The position numbers and the translations under genes were made by a program. Below, in pieces: positions 10,672 through 19,964 of a stretch of DNA of 64,000 nucleotides (its first letter is position 1; each line of letters starts with the position of its first letter). This DNA is from RPQJ01 sp963712815 (lineage in GTDB: Bacteria > Pseudomonadota > Gammaproteobacteria > Steroidobacterales > Steroidobacteraceae). The stretch lies in the NCBI GenBank assembly GCA_963712815.1, contig CAVQJL010000003.1, positions 1 to 64,000 of the forward strand, read 5' to 3'. The notes beneath the pieces were generated by a model. That model saw only the letters and a list, made by a program, of their open reading frames with translations. It did no database searches and had not been told where the DNA came from.

Positions 10672-11586
10672 GTGACCGCGGGCATTCCCGAGCTCGTCCC
10701 GGCGGCAGTCCGGGCCCGGCTGCGCGACCTGCGCCTGCTGGCCCGCCGACCGTTCGGCAGCCCGGGCTTCGGCGCGCACCACAGTCGCAGCCGCGGCGCC
10801 GGCCTCGAGTTCGCGCAGTACCGCGCCTACCAGCAGGGCGACGATCCCCGCCAGGTCGACTGGAAGCTGCATGCCCGTTCCGACCGTTACTACGTGCGGG
10901 AGGCCGAGCGCGACAGTCCCCTCGAGGCGTGGCTGCTCATCGATGCGACTGCGTCGATGGCGCAGGGCGACGCTGCGCGACCCGGCTGGTCGCGGCTCGA
11001 CGCCGCGCGCGGCATCGCCGCCTGCGTGATCGAGCTGGCGCTGCGGCAGGGCGATCGCTTCGGTCTCGTGACGATCGGCGGCGACGGCGTGGCGATGGTT
11101 CCGGCCGCGAGTGGCCCGCGCCAGCGCAACCGCTGCCTGCTGCACCTGTACCGTCTGCGGGCCGCAGGCACCTGGCCCGAGCCGGCCAGCCTGCGCACCG
11201 TGGGCGAGCGCGTCGGTGCCGGCAGCCTCGCGCTGGTGCTCAGCGATTGCTTCGACGAGGCCTGCGTGGCGCTGGCCGGGCAGCTGTCCGCGGCACGACG
11301 CGAAGTCCTGACCGTGCAGATCCTCACCGCCGAGGAGCGCGACTTCCCCTTCCGCGGCGGATATCGCTTCACGGATCCGGAAACGGGCGAGGAACTGCTG
11401 GGCGACGGCGTCTCCGCACGCGAGGAGTTCCTCGAGCGCTTCGCGGCCGCACGCCGGGCCCTCGCCGCGCAGCTGGCGGCACAGGGCATCCGGCATGCCG
11501 AGTACTTCCTCGACCAGCCGCTCGATGCGCCACTGCAGCGGCTGTTCGGCCGGGCTGCCGGCGACGCCGGTCCGGAGCGGACGTGA
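10672..11586 (+). CDS. DUF58 domain protein of the MoxR operon
   Basis: A 304-residue cytosolic protein starting at a GTG 8 nt after the moxR stop. The DUF58 signature is clear: EFAQYRAYQQGDDPRQVDWK at residues 45-64, then a von Willebrand factor A-like fold whose metal-site start is LLIDATASMAQG (a D-x-S-x-S type site with Thr/Ala changes). The rest is a VWA-like alpha/beta domain (LALVLSDCFDEACVAL). DUF58 proteins are the usual partners of MoxR ATPases. Its last bases form a GTGA overlap with the next gene, so translation is probably coupled. Confidence 0.85.
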   Translation: MTAGIPELVPAAVRARLRDLRLLARRPFGSPGFGAHHSRSRGAGLEFAQYRAYQQGDDPRQVDWKLHARSDRYYVREAERDSPLEAWLLIDATASMAQGDAARPGWSRLDAARGIAACVIELALRQGDRFGLVTIGGDGVAMVPAASGPRQRNRCLLHLYRLRAAGTWPEPASLRTVGERVGAGSLALVLSDCFDEACVALAGQLSAARREVLTVQILTAEERDFPFRGGYRFTDPETGEELLGDGVSAREEFLERFAAARRALAAQLAAQGIRHAEYFLDQPLDAPLQRLFGRAAGDAGPERT

Positions 11587-12755
11587 GCTTCGGCCTGCTG
11601 CTGCCGGCCGGACTCGCGGCGCTGTTCGCGCTGCTGCTGCCGCTGGTGCTGCACCTCACGCGCCGCACCGAGCAGCAGACGGCGATGTTCGCGGCGCTGC
11701 GCTGGCTCAGGGTCCGGCAGCGGCCGAGGCAACGGATTCGGCTCGAGGAGAGGCTGCTGCTCGCACTGCGGCTGCTGCTGCTGGCCGCACTGGCCTTGCT
11801 GATCGCGCAGCCCGTGCTGTACGGCGCACCCGGCGATCGGGCCTGGGTCGTGGTGGCCCCGGGCGTCGATCGTGTCGATGCCCGCGCGGCCGTCAGCGCG
11901 CCGCAGGCCGAGTGGCGGTGGCTCGCGAGCGGCTTTCCCGCGCTCGAGCGCGAGCCGCCATCCGGCCGCCAGCCGCTCGGCAGCCTGCTGCGCGAGCTCG
12001 ACGTCACGCTGCCCGGCGACGCCGCGCTGACCGTCGTGGTGCCGGCCCGGATCAGCGGTCTCGACGGCGAGCGCGTCGTGCTGCGCCGCAAGGTCGAGTG
12101 GCAGGTGCTCGAGTCCGGGGCGTCGCCGACGCCCGTCGCGCCGCCGTCCCCCGAGGTGCTCGCCGTGCGTCACGCGCGTCCCGACGACCCCGCGCTGCGC
12201 TACCTGCGCGCGGCCGGGGCCGCGTGGACCCGTGCAAGCGCGGGCGCGGATGAGCGTCGCGTGCGCGTCCAGATCGCAGCCGCCTCCGAGCCGCTCGATC
12301 CGGACGTGCGCTGGCTAGTGTGGCTGGTGCCGGGCGAACTGCCGCCTGGCATTCGTGCGTGGATCGAGGCCGGCGGCACGGCGCTGCTGGACGCCGGCAC
12401 CGAGGCGCCCGGGTCCGGCGCGGGAATGGTCGTCTGGCGCAATGCAGGCGGAGAGCCGCTGGTGACCGGGCGCGCGCTGGGCAACGGCCGCGTACTGCAG
12501 CTGACGCGCGAACTCGTGCCCGGCACCCTTCCCGAGATGCTCGACCCCGGCTTTCCGGACCGCCTGCGCACGCTGTTCGACCCGCCGCCGCTACCGAACA
12601 GCGCGTTCGCGGTTACGCAGGCGCCGCGGGAGGGCGGACCCGAGCTGGCGCCCGCGCCGCGCCCGCTGCATCCTTGGCTCGCCGTGCTCGTCGCGACGCT
12701 GTTCATGCTCGAGCGCTGGCTCGCCACCTCGCGCCGCCGCGAGCGCGCCGCATGA
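11583..12755 (+). CDS. BatA-like membrane protein
   Basis: A 390-residue protein beginning at a GTG that overlaps the DUF58 stop (GTGA). Residues 1-90 are a BatA domain: a first membrane helix (GLAALFALLLPLVLHLTRR), a cytoplasmic basic loop (RLRVRQRPRQRIRLEERL) and a second helix (LLLLAALALLIAQPVL). The middle is periplasmic (TVVVPARISGLDGERVVLRR; VRWLVWLVPGELPPGIRAW) and a last helix (LHPWLAVLVATLFMLERWL) returns to the membrane before a basic tail. No complete VWA metal site is seen, so it is the BatA N-terminal type without an obvious VWA domain. It fits the envelope part of the MoxR module. The stop overlaps the next start as ATGA. Confidence 0.75.
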   Translation: MSFGLLLPAGLAALFALLLPLVLHLTRRTEQQTAMFAALRWLRVRQRPRQRIRLEERLLLALRLLLLAALALLIAQPVLYGAPGDRAWVVVAPGVDRVDARAAVSAPQAEWRWLASGFPALEREPPSGRQPLGSLLRELDVTLPGDAALTVVVPARISGLDGERVVLRRKVEWQVLESGASPTPVAPPSPEVLAVRHARPDDPALRYLRAAGAAWTRASAGADERRVRVQIAAASEPLDPDVRWLVWLVPGELPPGIRAWIEAGGTALLDAGTEAPGSGAGMVVWRNAGGEPLVTGRALGNGRVLQLTRELVPGTLPEMLDPGFPDRLRTLFDPPPLPNSAFAVTQAPREGGPELAPAPRPLHPWLAVLVATLFMLERWLATSRRRERAA

Positions 12756-14878
12756 GCGGGATCGGCGTGCTGGAGGGTCTGGCGAGCGCGGCGCGTCGAC
12801 GCCGCCTCGCGATCCTCGTCGCACTCGCGCTGCCGCTGACCCTCGCGGCCGCTGCCGTCGCATGGCGCGTGGCCGGCACCGGTGGACTCGCGGCCGCGCT
12901 GCTCGTCGCCACGGCCCTGATGCTGGCAGTGATCCGCCGCTCGACGCGGCATCTCGACGAGGCCTGGGCGGCGCGACAGCTCGACGCCCGACGTGCAGAT
13001 CTCGAGGACAGCACGAACCTGCTGCTGCGCGATCCGGAGCAACTCAACGGCCTGCAGCGCCTGCAGCGTTCACGCCTCGAGCAACGACTCGCCGCAGCGC
13101 CGGCGCCTGACCTGCGGCCCGCGTGGCCGGGGCGCGCCGTGGCGCTCGGCTGGGCCCTCGGTGCGGCGATCACGGCCGCCGCGCTGCTGGTGCCACATCC
13201 GCACGACGCCGCCGCGCCCTTCGAGCCACCCGGCCCCGCCGCCGCGCCGGCCGCAGCGAGTGAACCGCAGATCGTCGAGCGCCATCTCGACATCGAGCCG
13301 CCCGCATACACGGGACTGCCGGCGCGCAGCGAGGACACGCTGGACGCGAAGCTGCCCGCGGGCTCGCGCCTGCGCTGGCGCCTCGTGTTCGAACCGAAGC
13401 CCGCCTCGGTCGAACTCGCCTTTCACGACGGCAGCCGCATCGCGCTCGCGGAGGCCGGCGGCGTGTGGACGGCGGAGCGCAGCCTCGACCGCTCGGCGCT
13501 GTACCGGGTCGCCGTCGATGGTGAGGCCACCGGCATCGCCCAGCCGCTGCATCGCCTCGAGGTGATCGCGGACCGGGCGCCCGCGATCCGCGTCCTCGCA
13601 CCGACCCAGGCAGTGACCCTCATCGAGGCGCGCCAGCGGCAGTGGCCGCTCGAGTTCGAGGCGAGCGACGACCATGGTCTCGGCCCGGCCCGGCTGCAGG
13701 TGACGCTCGCGCAGGGCGGCGGCGAGAATGTCACCGTCACCGAGCGCACGATTGCGCTGCGCGGCCAGGGCGACGCGCGGCAGCAACGCTACTCGCACCG
13801 CCTCGACCTCGCCGCGCTCGGACTGGCGGCGGGCGACGACGTGATCGTCCGCCTCCGCCTCGACGACAACCGCCGCCCGACCCCGAACACTGCACGCAGC
13901 GCCAGCCTGATCCTGCGCTGGCCGATGGCGGGCGGCGAGGAAACGACGGGCATGGAAGGCATCGTGCGGCAGACGCTGCCCGCGTATTTCCGCAGCCAAC
14001 GCCAGGTCATCATCGACACCGAGGCGCTGGTCGCGGAACGGGGCAAACTCGCCGCCGAGCGATTCGAATCGCGATCGGATGCCATCGGCGTGGACCAGCG
14101 GCTGCTGCGACTGCGCTACGGGCAGTTCCTCGGCGAGGAAGTCGAGGACGGCCCGGAGGCCGCCGGCGAGGAGCACGATCACGAGGACGCGGAGCCGGCG
14201 CCGGAACGCGGCACGACGGACTCGGTGCTGAAACAGTTCGGGCACACACACGACATCCCCGAGGCCGCCACGCTGCTCGATCGCGAAACACGCGAGCTGT
14301 TGCGGGCCGCGCTCGGCGAGATGTGGCAGGCGGAGCTGCACCTGCGCCAGGGCCAGCCCGAGCGCGCCCTGCCCTACGAGTACCGCGCCCTCGAGCGCAT
14401 CAAGCAGGTGCAGCAGGCGAGCCGCATCTACCTCGCCCGCGTGGGGCTCGAGCTGCCGCCGATCGACGCGACGCGCCGGCTCGCGGGCGAGACGACCGGG
14501 GTTCGCAGTCGCGCCGACCCGCTGGCTCGGGCCACGCCCGCGGATGCGCCGGTGGCGGCCCTGTGGCAGAAGCTCGACGCATCCGCGCCGACCGGCGACG
14601 ACGCGGCAGCGGCGGCGCTGCGATCGGACCTGCAGGCGCTTGCAGGCTGGGTCGGTGAGCGCGAGTCCGAGCTGCCCGAGGCCATCGAGCTGCTGGCCGC
14701 GATCGACGCGCTCGGCAACGATCCGGCCTGCGCGGCGTGCAGGCAGGAACTGCGGGCCCTGCTGTGGCCCCTGCTGCCCTCGCCTGCCACCGCGAGCGGC
14801 TCGCGTGCCCTCGCAGGCGCGTCCGGCGCGGCCTACCTCGAGGCGCTCGAGGCGCTCGAACCCGGGGTGGCACCGTGA
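12752..14878 (+). CDS. Large membrane-anchored protein, DUF4175-like, of the MoxR operon
   Basis: A 708-residue protein starting at an ATG that overlaps the previous stop. The N-terminus has two hydrophobic helices (LAILVALALPLTLAAAAVAW; LAAALLVATALMLAVI), a short coiled region, another helix near residues 130-150 (GWALGAAITAAALLVPHP), then periplasmic beta-rich repeats (DIEPPAYTGLPARSEDTLDA, LRWRLVFEPKPASVELAFHD) and a long helical region rich in E and R (YGQFLGEEVEDGPEAAGEEH). This order matches proteins annotated DUF4175 in MoxR/DUF58 clusters; I place it there by architecture and context, not by a decisive motif. Its role is unknown. It probably forms the periplasmic stalk of the complex. 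A GTGA overlap leads to the next gene. Confidence 0.6.
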   Translation: MSGIGVLEGLASAARRRRLAILVALALPLTLAAAAVAWRVAGTGGLAAALLVATALMLAVIRRSTRHLDEAWAARQLDARRADLEDSTNLLLRDPEQLNGLQRLQRSRLEQRLAAAPAPDLRPAWPGRAVALGWALGAAITAAALLVPHPHDAAAPFEPPGPAAAPAAASEPQIVERHLDIEPPAYTGLPARSEDTLDAKLPAGSRLRWRLVFEPKPASVELAFHDGSRIALAEAGGVWTAERSLDRSALYRVAVDGEATGIAQPLHRLEVIADRAPAIRVLAPTQAVTLIEARQRQWPLEFEASDDHGLGPARLQVTLAQGGGENVTVTERTIALRGQGDARQQRYSHRLDLAALGLAAGDDVIVRLRLDDNRRPTPNTARSASLILRWPMAGGEETTGMEGIVRQTLPAYFRSQRQVIIDTEALVAERGKLAAERFESRSDAIGVDQRLLRLRYGQFLGEEVEDGPEAAGEEHDHEDAEPAPERGTTDSVLKQFGHTHDIPEAATLLDRETRELLRAALGEMWQAELHLRQGQPERALPYEYRALERIKQVQQASRIYLARVGLELPPIDATRRLAGETTGVRSRADPLARATPADAPVAALWQKLDASAPTGDDAAAAALRSDLQALAGWVGERESELPEAIELLAAIDALGNDPACAACRQELRALLWPLLPSPATASGSRALAGASGAAYLEALEALEPGVAP

Positions 14879-16635
14879 ACGCCGCCGTGGTGAGCGCCGT
14901 GGTGCTGGCCTCGAGCGTGCTGCTTGGGGCCGCGCGGTTGCTGTGGCCGTCCCGCTTCGCGGCGTCGCGGGCGCGACCCTGGCCTACGGCGTTGCTGCTG
15001 ATCGGGCCGGCCGTCGCGGCGCTGTTCCTGTACCTCGCGATGTTTCCGCCGCCCGGTCGCACAGCACCCGGCACGCTCACCGTGATCACGGCCGGCGTCA
15101 CGGCAGCGCAGCTCAGGACGATCGGGCGGCATGACAAGGTCGTCGCGCTGCCCGAGGCCCCGGAGGGCGCCGCGCCCGAGCGCGTTACGGACCTCGCGAC
15201 GGCCTTGCGCCGCGATCCGTCGGTCGAGCGGTTGATCGTCGTCGGCGCCGGACTGCCGCCGCGCGACCGCGAGGCTGCTCGAGACCTGAGCCTCGAGTTC
15301 GACCCTGCGCCGCTGCCGCGCGGCGTGATCGAGCTGTGGTCGCCGCGACACGTGTGGAGCGGATCCTCGTGGCGAATCACCGGGGTCGTCCACGACGTGC
15401 CCGGTGGCACCGTCGAGCTGCTCGATCCGTCGCAGCAACGGGTCGCGAGCGCCTCGCCCGGAGACGACGGCCGCTTCACGCTGAGGGCGGCGGCGCGCAC
15501 GCCCGGGCGGGTGCAGTTCCGCCTGCGCGTCCGCGACGCGTCGCAGGGCGTGGTCGAGGACGTCGAAGTGCCGCTGAACGTGGTGGCGGGCGCTCCCCTG
15601 CGCGTGCGGGTGCTGTCGGGCGCGCCGAGCCCCGAGCTCAAGTACCTTCGCCGCTGGGCGCTCGATGCCGGCGTGGACCTGCAGAGCGAGATCCTGCTCC
15701 GCCCGGGCGTGCGCGTGCTGCGATCCGCTGCGCCGCTCCGGCCCGATGCACTGCGCGAACTCGACGTCGTGATCCTGGACGAGCGCGCCTGGCAGTCGCT
15801 CGGTGCCGCCGGCCGGCTCGTGCTGGCCGAGGCGCTGCGCGAGGGTCTCGGCGTCGTGATTCGCATCAGCGGCACGCTGACGGACCGCGACCGCACAGAA
15901 CTGCAGGCGCTGGGCTTCGAGGTGCAAGACGCGGACGGGCCGCGCGCCGCGAGAATCGCCGGCGTCGGGACCGCGCTGTCGCGACGCCCGCTGCGGGTCG
16001 AATCCCGCGACGGCGTGCCGCTGCTGCGCGACAGCCGCGGCGAGCCCCTGGCACTGTGGCGCGCCGAGGGCCAGGGCCGCGTCGCGCTCTGGTGGCTGGG
16101 CGACAGCTTCCGGCTCGCGCTCGATGGGTCGCCGGCCGTTTACGGCACGCTCTGGAGCGATGCACTCGCGACCGTGTCCCGCGCTCGCGCGACGCGCGAA
16201 CCCGACCTGCCGGACCTCGATCCGCGCGTCGACGCACGGCAGGCGATCTGCGGCCTCGCTGCGGACGCCGAGGCGAGCGTGCAGTCACCCGACGGCCAGC
16301 GCGTGCCGCTGCTGCGCGAGTCGTCCGGCTGTGCGGCCTATTGGCCGGAGGTCGCCGGCTGGCACGTGCTCGACACCGGCACCGGCGACTGGGCGTTCCG
16401 CGTCCGTGCGGCCGCCGAAGCCCCGGGCCTGCTGGCGCAGGAGTCGCGCTCCGCAACTGCGGCGATGGTGGCCACACGGAGCCAACGACCGGACTCGAAG
16501 CCGCCGGCGGGCACGCCGGGCTCACCGTGGCCGTACCTGCTCGCCTGCCTCGTCGCGCTCGGCGGAACGTGGTGGCTGGAACGGTCGCGCGTCGGGCGGC
16601 AGCAGCCGCGCCCCCTCAACCCGGAAGCACGGTGA
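14875..16635 (+). CDS. Membrane protein with glutamine-amidotransferase-like region, MoxR operon
   Basis: A 586-residue protein starting at a GTG overlapping the previous stop (GTGA). Two N-terminal helices (VVSAVVLASSVLLGAARLLW; TALLLIGPAVAALFLYLAMF) and one C-terminal helix (WPYLLACLVALGGTWWLERS) anchor a large periplasmic part. This contains an Ig-like or carboxypeptidase-regulatory-like segment (SWRITGVVHDVPGGTVELLD, VQFRLRVRDAS) and a domain beginning RVLSGAPSPELKYLRRWALD and DVVILDERAWQSLG, like the class-I amidotransferase-like fold seen in VWA/BatA operon proteins but without a visible Cys-His-Glu triad. Similar large proteins terminate MoxR-BatA clusters. Function is unknown; enzymatic activity is unlikely from what I can see. 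Confidence 0.6.
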   Translation: MNAAVVSAVVLASSVLLGAARLLWPSRFAASRARPWPTALLLIGPAVAALFLYLAMFPPPGRTAPGTLTVITAGVTAAQLRTIGRHDKVVALPEAPEGAAPERVTDLATALRRDPSVERLIVVGAGLPPRDREAARDLSLEFDPAPLPRGVIELWSPRHVWSGSSWRITGVVHDVPGGTVELLDPSQQRVASASPGDDGRFTLRAAARTPGRVQFRLRVRDASQGVVEDVEVPLNVVAGAPLRVRVLSGAPSPELKYLRRWALDAGVDLQSEILLRPGVRVLRSAAPLRPDALRELDVVILDERAWQSLGAAGRLVLAEALREGLGVVIRISGTLTDRDRTELQALGFEVQDADGPRAARIAGVGTALSRRPLRVESRDGVPLLRDSRGEPLALWRAEGQGRVALWWLGDSFRLALDGSPAVYGTLWSDALATVSRARATREPDLPDLDPRVDARQAICGLAADAEASVQSPDGQRVPLLRESSGCAAYWPEVAGWHVLDTGTGDWAFRVRAAAEAPGLLAQESRSATAAMVATRSQRPDSKPPAGTPGSPWPYLLACLVALGGTWWLERSRVGRQQPRPLNPEAR

Positions 16636-16640
16636 TACGC

Positions 16641-17333
16641 ATGAAGTACACGACTCTCGAGACGAAGCACGAGGTCACGCTCACGCCCGCGCAGCCGCCC
16701 GTGGCCTCCGTGGTGCTGCTGCACGGTCTCGGCGCCGACGGCTGGGACTTCGTGCCGATCGTCCAGGAGCTCGGCCTGCCGGACGCGCTACCGGTGCGCT
16801 TCGTGTTCCCGCACGCACCCGTCCGGCCCGTGACCGTGAACAACGGCTACGAGATGCGCGCCTGGTACGACATCAAGGCGTTCACGCCCGAGGGCCGCGC
16901 GGATGCGGCGGGGCTCGCCGAATCGGTGCGGCGCATCGATGCAATTCTCCGGGCGGAGATCGCCGGCGGCGTCGAGGCGTCCCGCATCGTGCTCGCCGGC
17001 TTCTCGCAGGGCGGGGCCGTGGCGTTGAGCGCCGGGCTGCGCTTCGACGAGCGGCTGGCCGGCCTGCTCGCGCTCTCCACCTATCTTCCTTTTCCGGAGA
17101 CGTTCGCCGCGACCAGGTCAGCGGCGAACCTCGACGTGCCGATCCTGATGTGCCACGGCCGCATGGACCCGGTGGTGCCGGTCGGCATGGGCACCGAGGC
17201 GCGCGACCTGCTGAGGGCGCAAGGCTACGCGGTCGAGTGGCACGAGTATCCGATGCAGCACGAGGTGTGCGCGGCCGAGCTCGCGGAGATTGCGCGCTGG
17301 CTTCGGCCGCGGATCGCGGGCGAGGCTGGCTGA
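16641..17333 (+). CDS. Carboxylesterase / phospholipase-type alpha/beta hydrolase
   Basis: A 230-residue esterase of the carboxylesterase/thioesterase (EstB/APT1-like) family. The nucleophile elbow is GFSQGG (Ser near residue 117), the oxyanion-region motif HGLGADGWDF is near the N-terminus, and Asp and His of the triad lie in CHGRMDPVVP and in MQHEVC near the end. The family hydrolyses short acyl esters or lysophospholipids in the cytoplasm. I start at ATG 16641, but an in-frame GTG at 16632 overlaps the previous stop as GTGA, the habit of this operon, and could add three residues. It closes the co-directional run that begins with tldD and faces the M28 gene across a 6-nt gap. Confidence 0.85.
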   Translation: MKYTTLETKHEVTLTPAQPPVASVVLLHGLGADGWDFVPIVQELGLPDALPVRFVFPHAPVRPVTVNNGYEMRAWYDIKAFTPEGRADAAGLAESVRRIDAILRAEIAGGVEASRIVLAGFSQGGAVALSAGLRFDERLAGLLALSTYLPFPETFAATRSAANLDVPILMCHGRMDPVVPVGMGTEARDLLRAQGYAVEWHEYPMQHEVCAAELAEIARWLRPRIAGEAG

Positions 17334-17339
17334 CCGGGG

Positions 17340-18965
17340 CTAGTCCATGGTAGCGGGCATTCGCTCCGCGTCGCTCGCAGCTCGCACCGCGCCGTACTCG
17401 CTGCCCGCGTTCCAACTCGGCCAACCGCCGTCATTGGCAAGCGTGCGACCGAGTGCGAAGGCGACGTGCGCCTCCTGCGCCGTGCCGGCGAACGTCCAGG
17501 CGGGATCGAACTCGTCGGTGGTCTGGTGGTAGTGGCGCGCGTTGTAGTCCTCGACCCAGGCGTTGCCCGCTGCCGTGCCGCCGTCGACGAGGTCGCGGCC
17601 GGCGCGAAAAGCGAGCGCTGGCACGCCCTTCTTCGCAAACGGGAAGTGATCCGAGCGGAAGTACCAGCCCGCCTCCGGATTCGGCTCGGGCGTGATTCGC
17701 AGGCCGAGGCCGGCCGCCGCTTCCGCCAGCCGTGACTCGAGGTCGGTGCGGCCACCGCCGACCAGCTCGATGTCGCGGGCCGCCGGCAGCACGACGTGCG
17801 GGTCGAGGTTGATCACGGCGGCCGTCCTGGCCAGCGGATAGACCGGATTCGCGACGTAGTACTCGGCACCGAGGAGACCCTTCTCCTCCGCCGTCCACGC
17901 CGCGAACACGACCGTGCGCGCGGGGCGCGGTCCCGCTGCGAAGGCACGCGCGATTTCGAGCACCTCGGCCGTGCCGGTGGCGTTGTCCACCGCGCCGTTG
18001 CGAAAGCCGTCGCCGCGGCCGTCCGGCCCGTTGCGGCCGTTGGCGTCCCAGTGAGCGCCGTAGAGCACGTACTCGCCGGGACGCGAGGCGCCCGTCAGCC
18101 GGGCGATGACGTTGTGGCTCACGACGTCGGTCGCGCGGACCTCGCCGCTCGCGCTCAGCGTGGCGCCCTTGATCGGGAATGCACGGAACGACGGCTCGCG
18201 CGCCTGGCGCTTGAGCGACTCGAGCTCGAGCCCGACGCGCGCGAGCAGGTCGGTGGCGACGTCGCGGCGCAGCCAGCCGCTCAACTGCATCGGCGAGGGC
18301 TTCAGCGGCGCCAGCACGAAGCCCGGCAGCGCATCGCCGCTCGCGACCTGAAGGAACGGGTAGCTCGCCGCCGCATCCTCGTGGATCACGAGCACGCCGA
18401 GCGCGCCCGCCTGCGCCGCCGCCTGGAACTTGCTGCCGACGCGACCGGCCAGCACCATGCGCCGACCCTCGAAGCCGAGGTCCGCTCCCGCCTCGAAGTC
18501 CGGGTCGTTGGCCAGCACCACCACGATGCGGCCGCGCAGGTCGATGCCGGCGTATGCGTCCCACCCGCGTGCGGGATAGACGACGCCGTAGCCGCCGAAC
18601 ACGAGCGGCGCAGCCTCGACCTGGGTCCGGCCCACGTTGCGCAGCGCCAGCGTGGCCTGCTCGCCGACCGCGAGCGGCATCGCTTCGTCGCGGACGTCGA
18701 TGGAGAGAGTCGCACCCGGCGCGCGGTCGAGCCGCACCAGCGGCACCTGCTGGACCCAGCTGCCGTCCGCGCCACCCGGCTCGAGGCCCGCGGCAGCAAA
18801 GGCGCGCGTCAGGTATTCGACGGTCCTCTGCTCGCCGGTCTCACCCGGCCCGCGCCCCTCGAAGGCGTCGGAGGCCAGGACTCGCACATCCTCGCGGATG
18901 CGTTCGGCGGAAATGACGGGGGCCTGTGCGGTGGCCGCGGCGAATACGAGCGGGAGGATGATCAT
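17340..18965 (-). CDS. M28-family metallopeptidase (aminopeptidase) with PA domain
   Basis: A 541-residue exported zinc peptidase. A short signal peptide (IILPLVFAAATAQA) precedes RIREDVRVLASDAFEGRGPG, characteristic of the family. A protease-associated domain occupies roughly residues 115-250 (LVFGGYGVVYP, GIDLRGRIVVVLANDPDF). The M28 domain follows, with metal ligands in YGAHWDANG (His, Asp), GAVDNATGTAEVLE, TAEEKGLLGAEYY (catalytic Glu and ligand Glu), VINLDPH and the final HYHQTTDEFDP. All five di-zinc ligands and the general base appear present. The family trims N-terminal residues from peptides in the periplasm or outside the cell. It converges with the carboxylesterase gene. Confidence 0.88.
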   Translation of the reverse strand: MIILPLVFAAATAQAPVISAERIREDVRVLASDAFEGRGPGETGEQRTVEYLTRAFAAAGLEPGGADGSWVQQVPLVRLDRAPGATLSIDVRDEAMPLAVGEQATLALRNVGRTQVEAAPLVFGGYGVVYPARGWDAYAGIDLRGRIVVVLANDPDFEAGADLGFEGRRMVLAGRVGSKFQAAAQAGALGVLVIHEDAAASYPFLQVASGDALPGFVLAPLKPSPMQLSGWLRRDVATDLLARVGLELESLKRQAREPSFRAFPIKGATLSASGEVRATDVVSHNVIARLTGASRPGEYVLYGAHWDANGRNGPDGRGDGFRNGAVDNATGTAEVLEIARAFAAGPRPARTVVFAAWTAEEKGLLGAEYYVANPVYPLARTAAVINLDPHVVLPAARDIELVGGGRTDLESRLAEAAAGLGLRITPEPNPEAGWYFRSDHFPFAKKGVPALAFRAGRDLVDGGTAAGNAWVEDYNARHYHQTTDEFDPAWTFAGTAQEAHVAFALGRTLANDGGWPSWNAGSEYGAVRAASDAERMPATMD

Positions 18966-19022
18966 GGACCATCATGGCGAGCGGACGGCCGACCGTGCAA
19001 GGGGGCGCCTCAAGCGGCGCGG

Positions 19023-19964
19023 CTATTGCTTGATGTCGTCCAGCTGCAGCCGCGGCAGCCGCACGCCGGTCGTGACGCTCGGATCCCAGCTGATCGCACG
19101 ATTGCCACCGGCCGTCTTTGCCAGCAGCAGCGCCTGGTCGACGCGCTCCACGGATTCCTCGGCGCCAACCTCCGGATCGAGCGACGCGAGGCCGAACGAC
19201 GCCGTCACTCGCAGCTCGACGCCGCTGGCCGTGATCACCAGCGGCGAGCTCGCGAAGCCCTCGCGGACCTGCTTGATCACCGACTGGGTCATCGCCAGGT
19301 CCGCCCCCGGCAGGGCAATCAGGAACTCGTCCGCCCCGTAGCGGAACACCTTGTCGAAGGGCCGCAGGAGCCGCACGAGGCGCCGCGCGACGGCGGCGAG
19401 CAGCTCGTCGCCGACCTGTCGGCCGTGGGCGTCGTTGACTGCGTGGAAGTGGTCGAGGTCCATCAGCACGATGCTGCAGTTCTGGACGCCCCGCTTCGCG
19501 AGGTCGCGCCAGGCCCGCAGGTCGGACAGCATCCCGGCGCGATCGGCGATGCCGGTCGCGGCGTCGAGGTTCCGCAACGCCTCGCCGATGTCATGGCTCA
19601 GGACGGCGAGCGTTGCACGCAGCCGCTCGCCACCCGCGATCAGCTCGTCGAACTCCTCGACGTCGATGGGCGCATCGCTGGCGAGCTTGTGCAGCAACCG
19701 GTTGGCGAGCCGGTGCAGGCGCCAGTGCTCCACGCCCATCGCCGCATACGCGGGATTGCCCCACAGCTCGGCGGGCGCCCGATCGAAGTACCAGCGGCTG
19801 AAGCGACAGCCGACGTGCGCGCCGTCGCTGATCGCATCTGGATCGATCGGCGTGCCGTGCACGGCCGCCTCGATGAGTTTTTCCTGCCAGGCGGTGTGCG
19901 CGTGCACTGCCTGGGCCAGTTGCTCCAGCGCCTCGGCCAGCCGCAGGGGATTCATTTTGCGCAT
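19023..19964 (-). CDS. Zinc-responsive type diguanylate cyclase (CZB-GGDEF)
   Basis: A 313-residue cytosolic protein. Residues 15-90 form a chemoreceptor zinc-binding (CZB) domain: HTAWQEKL with His23, VGCRFSRWY with Cys53, and EHWRLHRLANRLL with His80 and His84. These are the four zinc ligands in the same order and almost the same spacing as in E. coli DgcZ (YdeH). Residues 145-295 form a GGDEF domain with NCSIVLMDLDHFHAVND and the signature YGADEF, Ala replacing the second Gly; an inhibitory RxxD site (RPFD) lies five residues before it. The enzyme would make cyclic-di-GMP from GTP, with zinc binding expected to inhibit it by analogy with DgcZ. The GADEF variant may reduce activity. The ATG at 19964 is used; a second ATG lies three codons in. 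Confidence 0.85.
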   Translation of the reverse strand: MRKMNPLRLAEALEQLAQAVHAHTAWQEKLIEAAVHGTPIDPDAISDGAHVGCRFSRWYFDRAPAELWGNPAYAAMGVEHWRLHRLANRLLHKLASDAPIDVEEFDELIAGGERLRATLAVLSHDIGEALRNLDAATGIADRAGMLSDLRAWRDLAKRGVQNCSIVLMDLDHFHAVNDAHGRQVGDELLAAVARRLVRLLRPFDKVFRYGADEFLIALPGADLAMTQSVIKQVREGFASSPLVITASGVELRVTASFGLASLDPEVGAEESVERVDQALLLAKTAGGNRAISWDPSVTTGVRLPRLQLDDIKQ

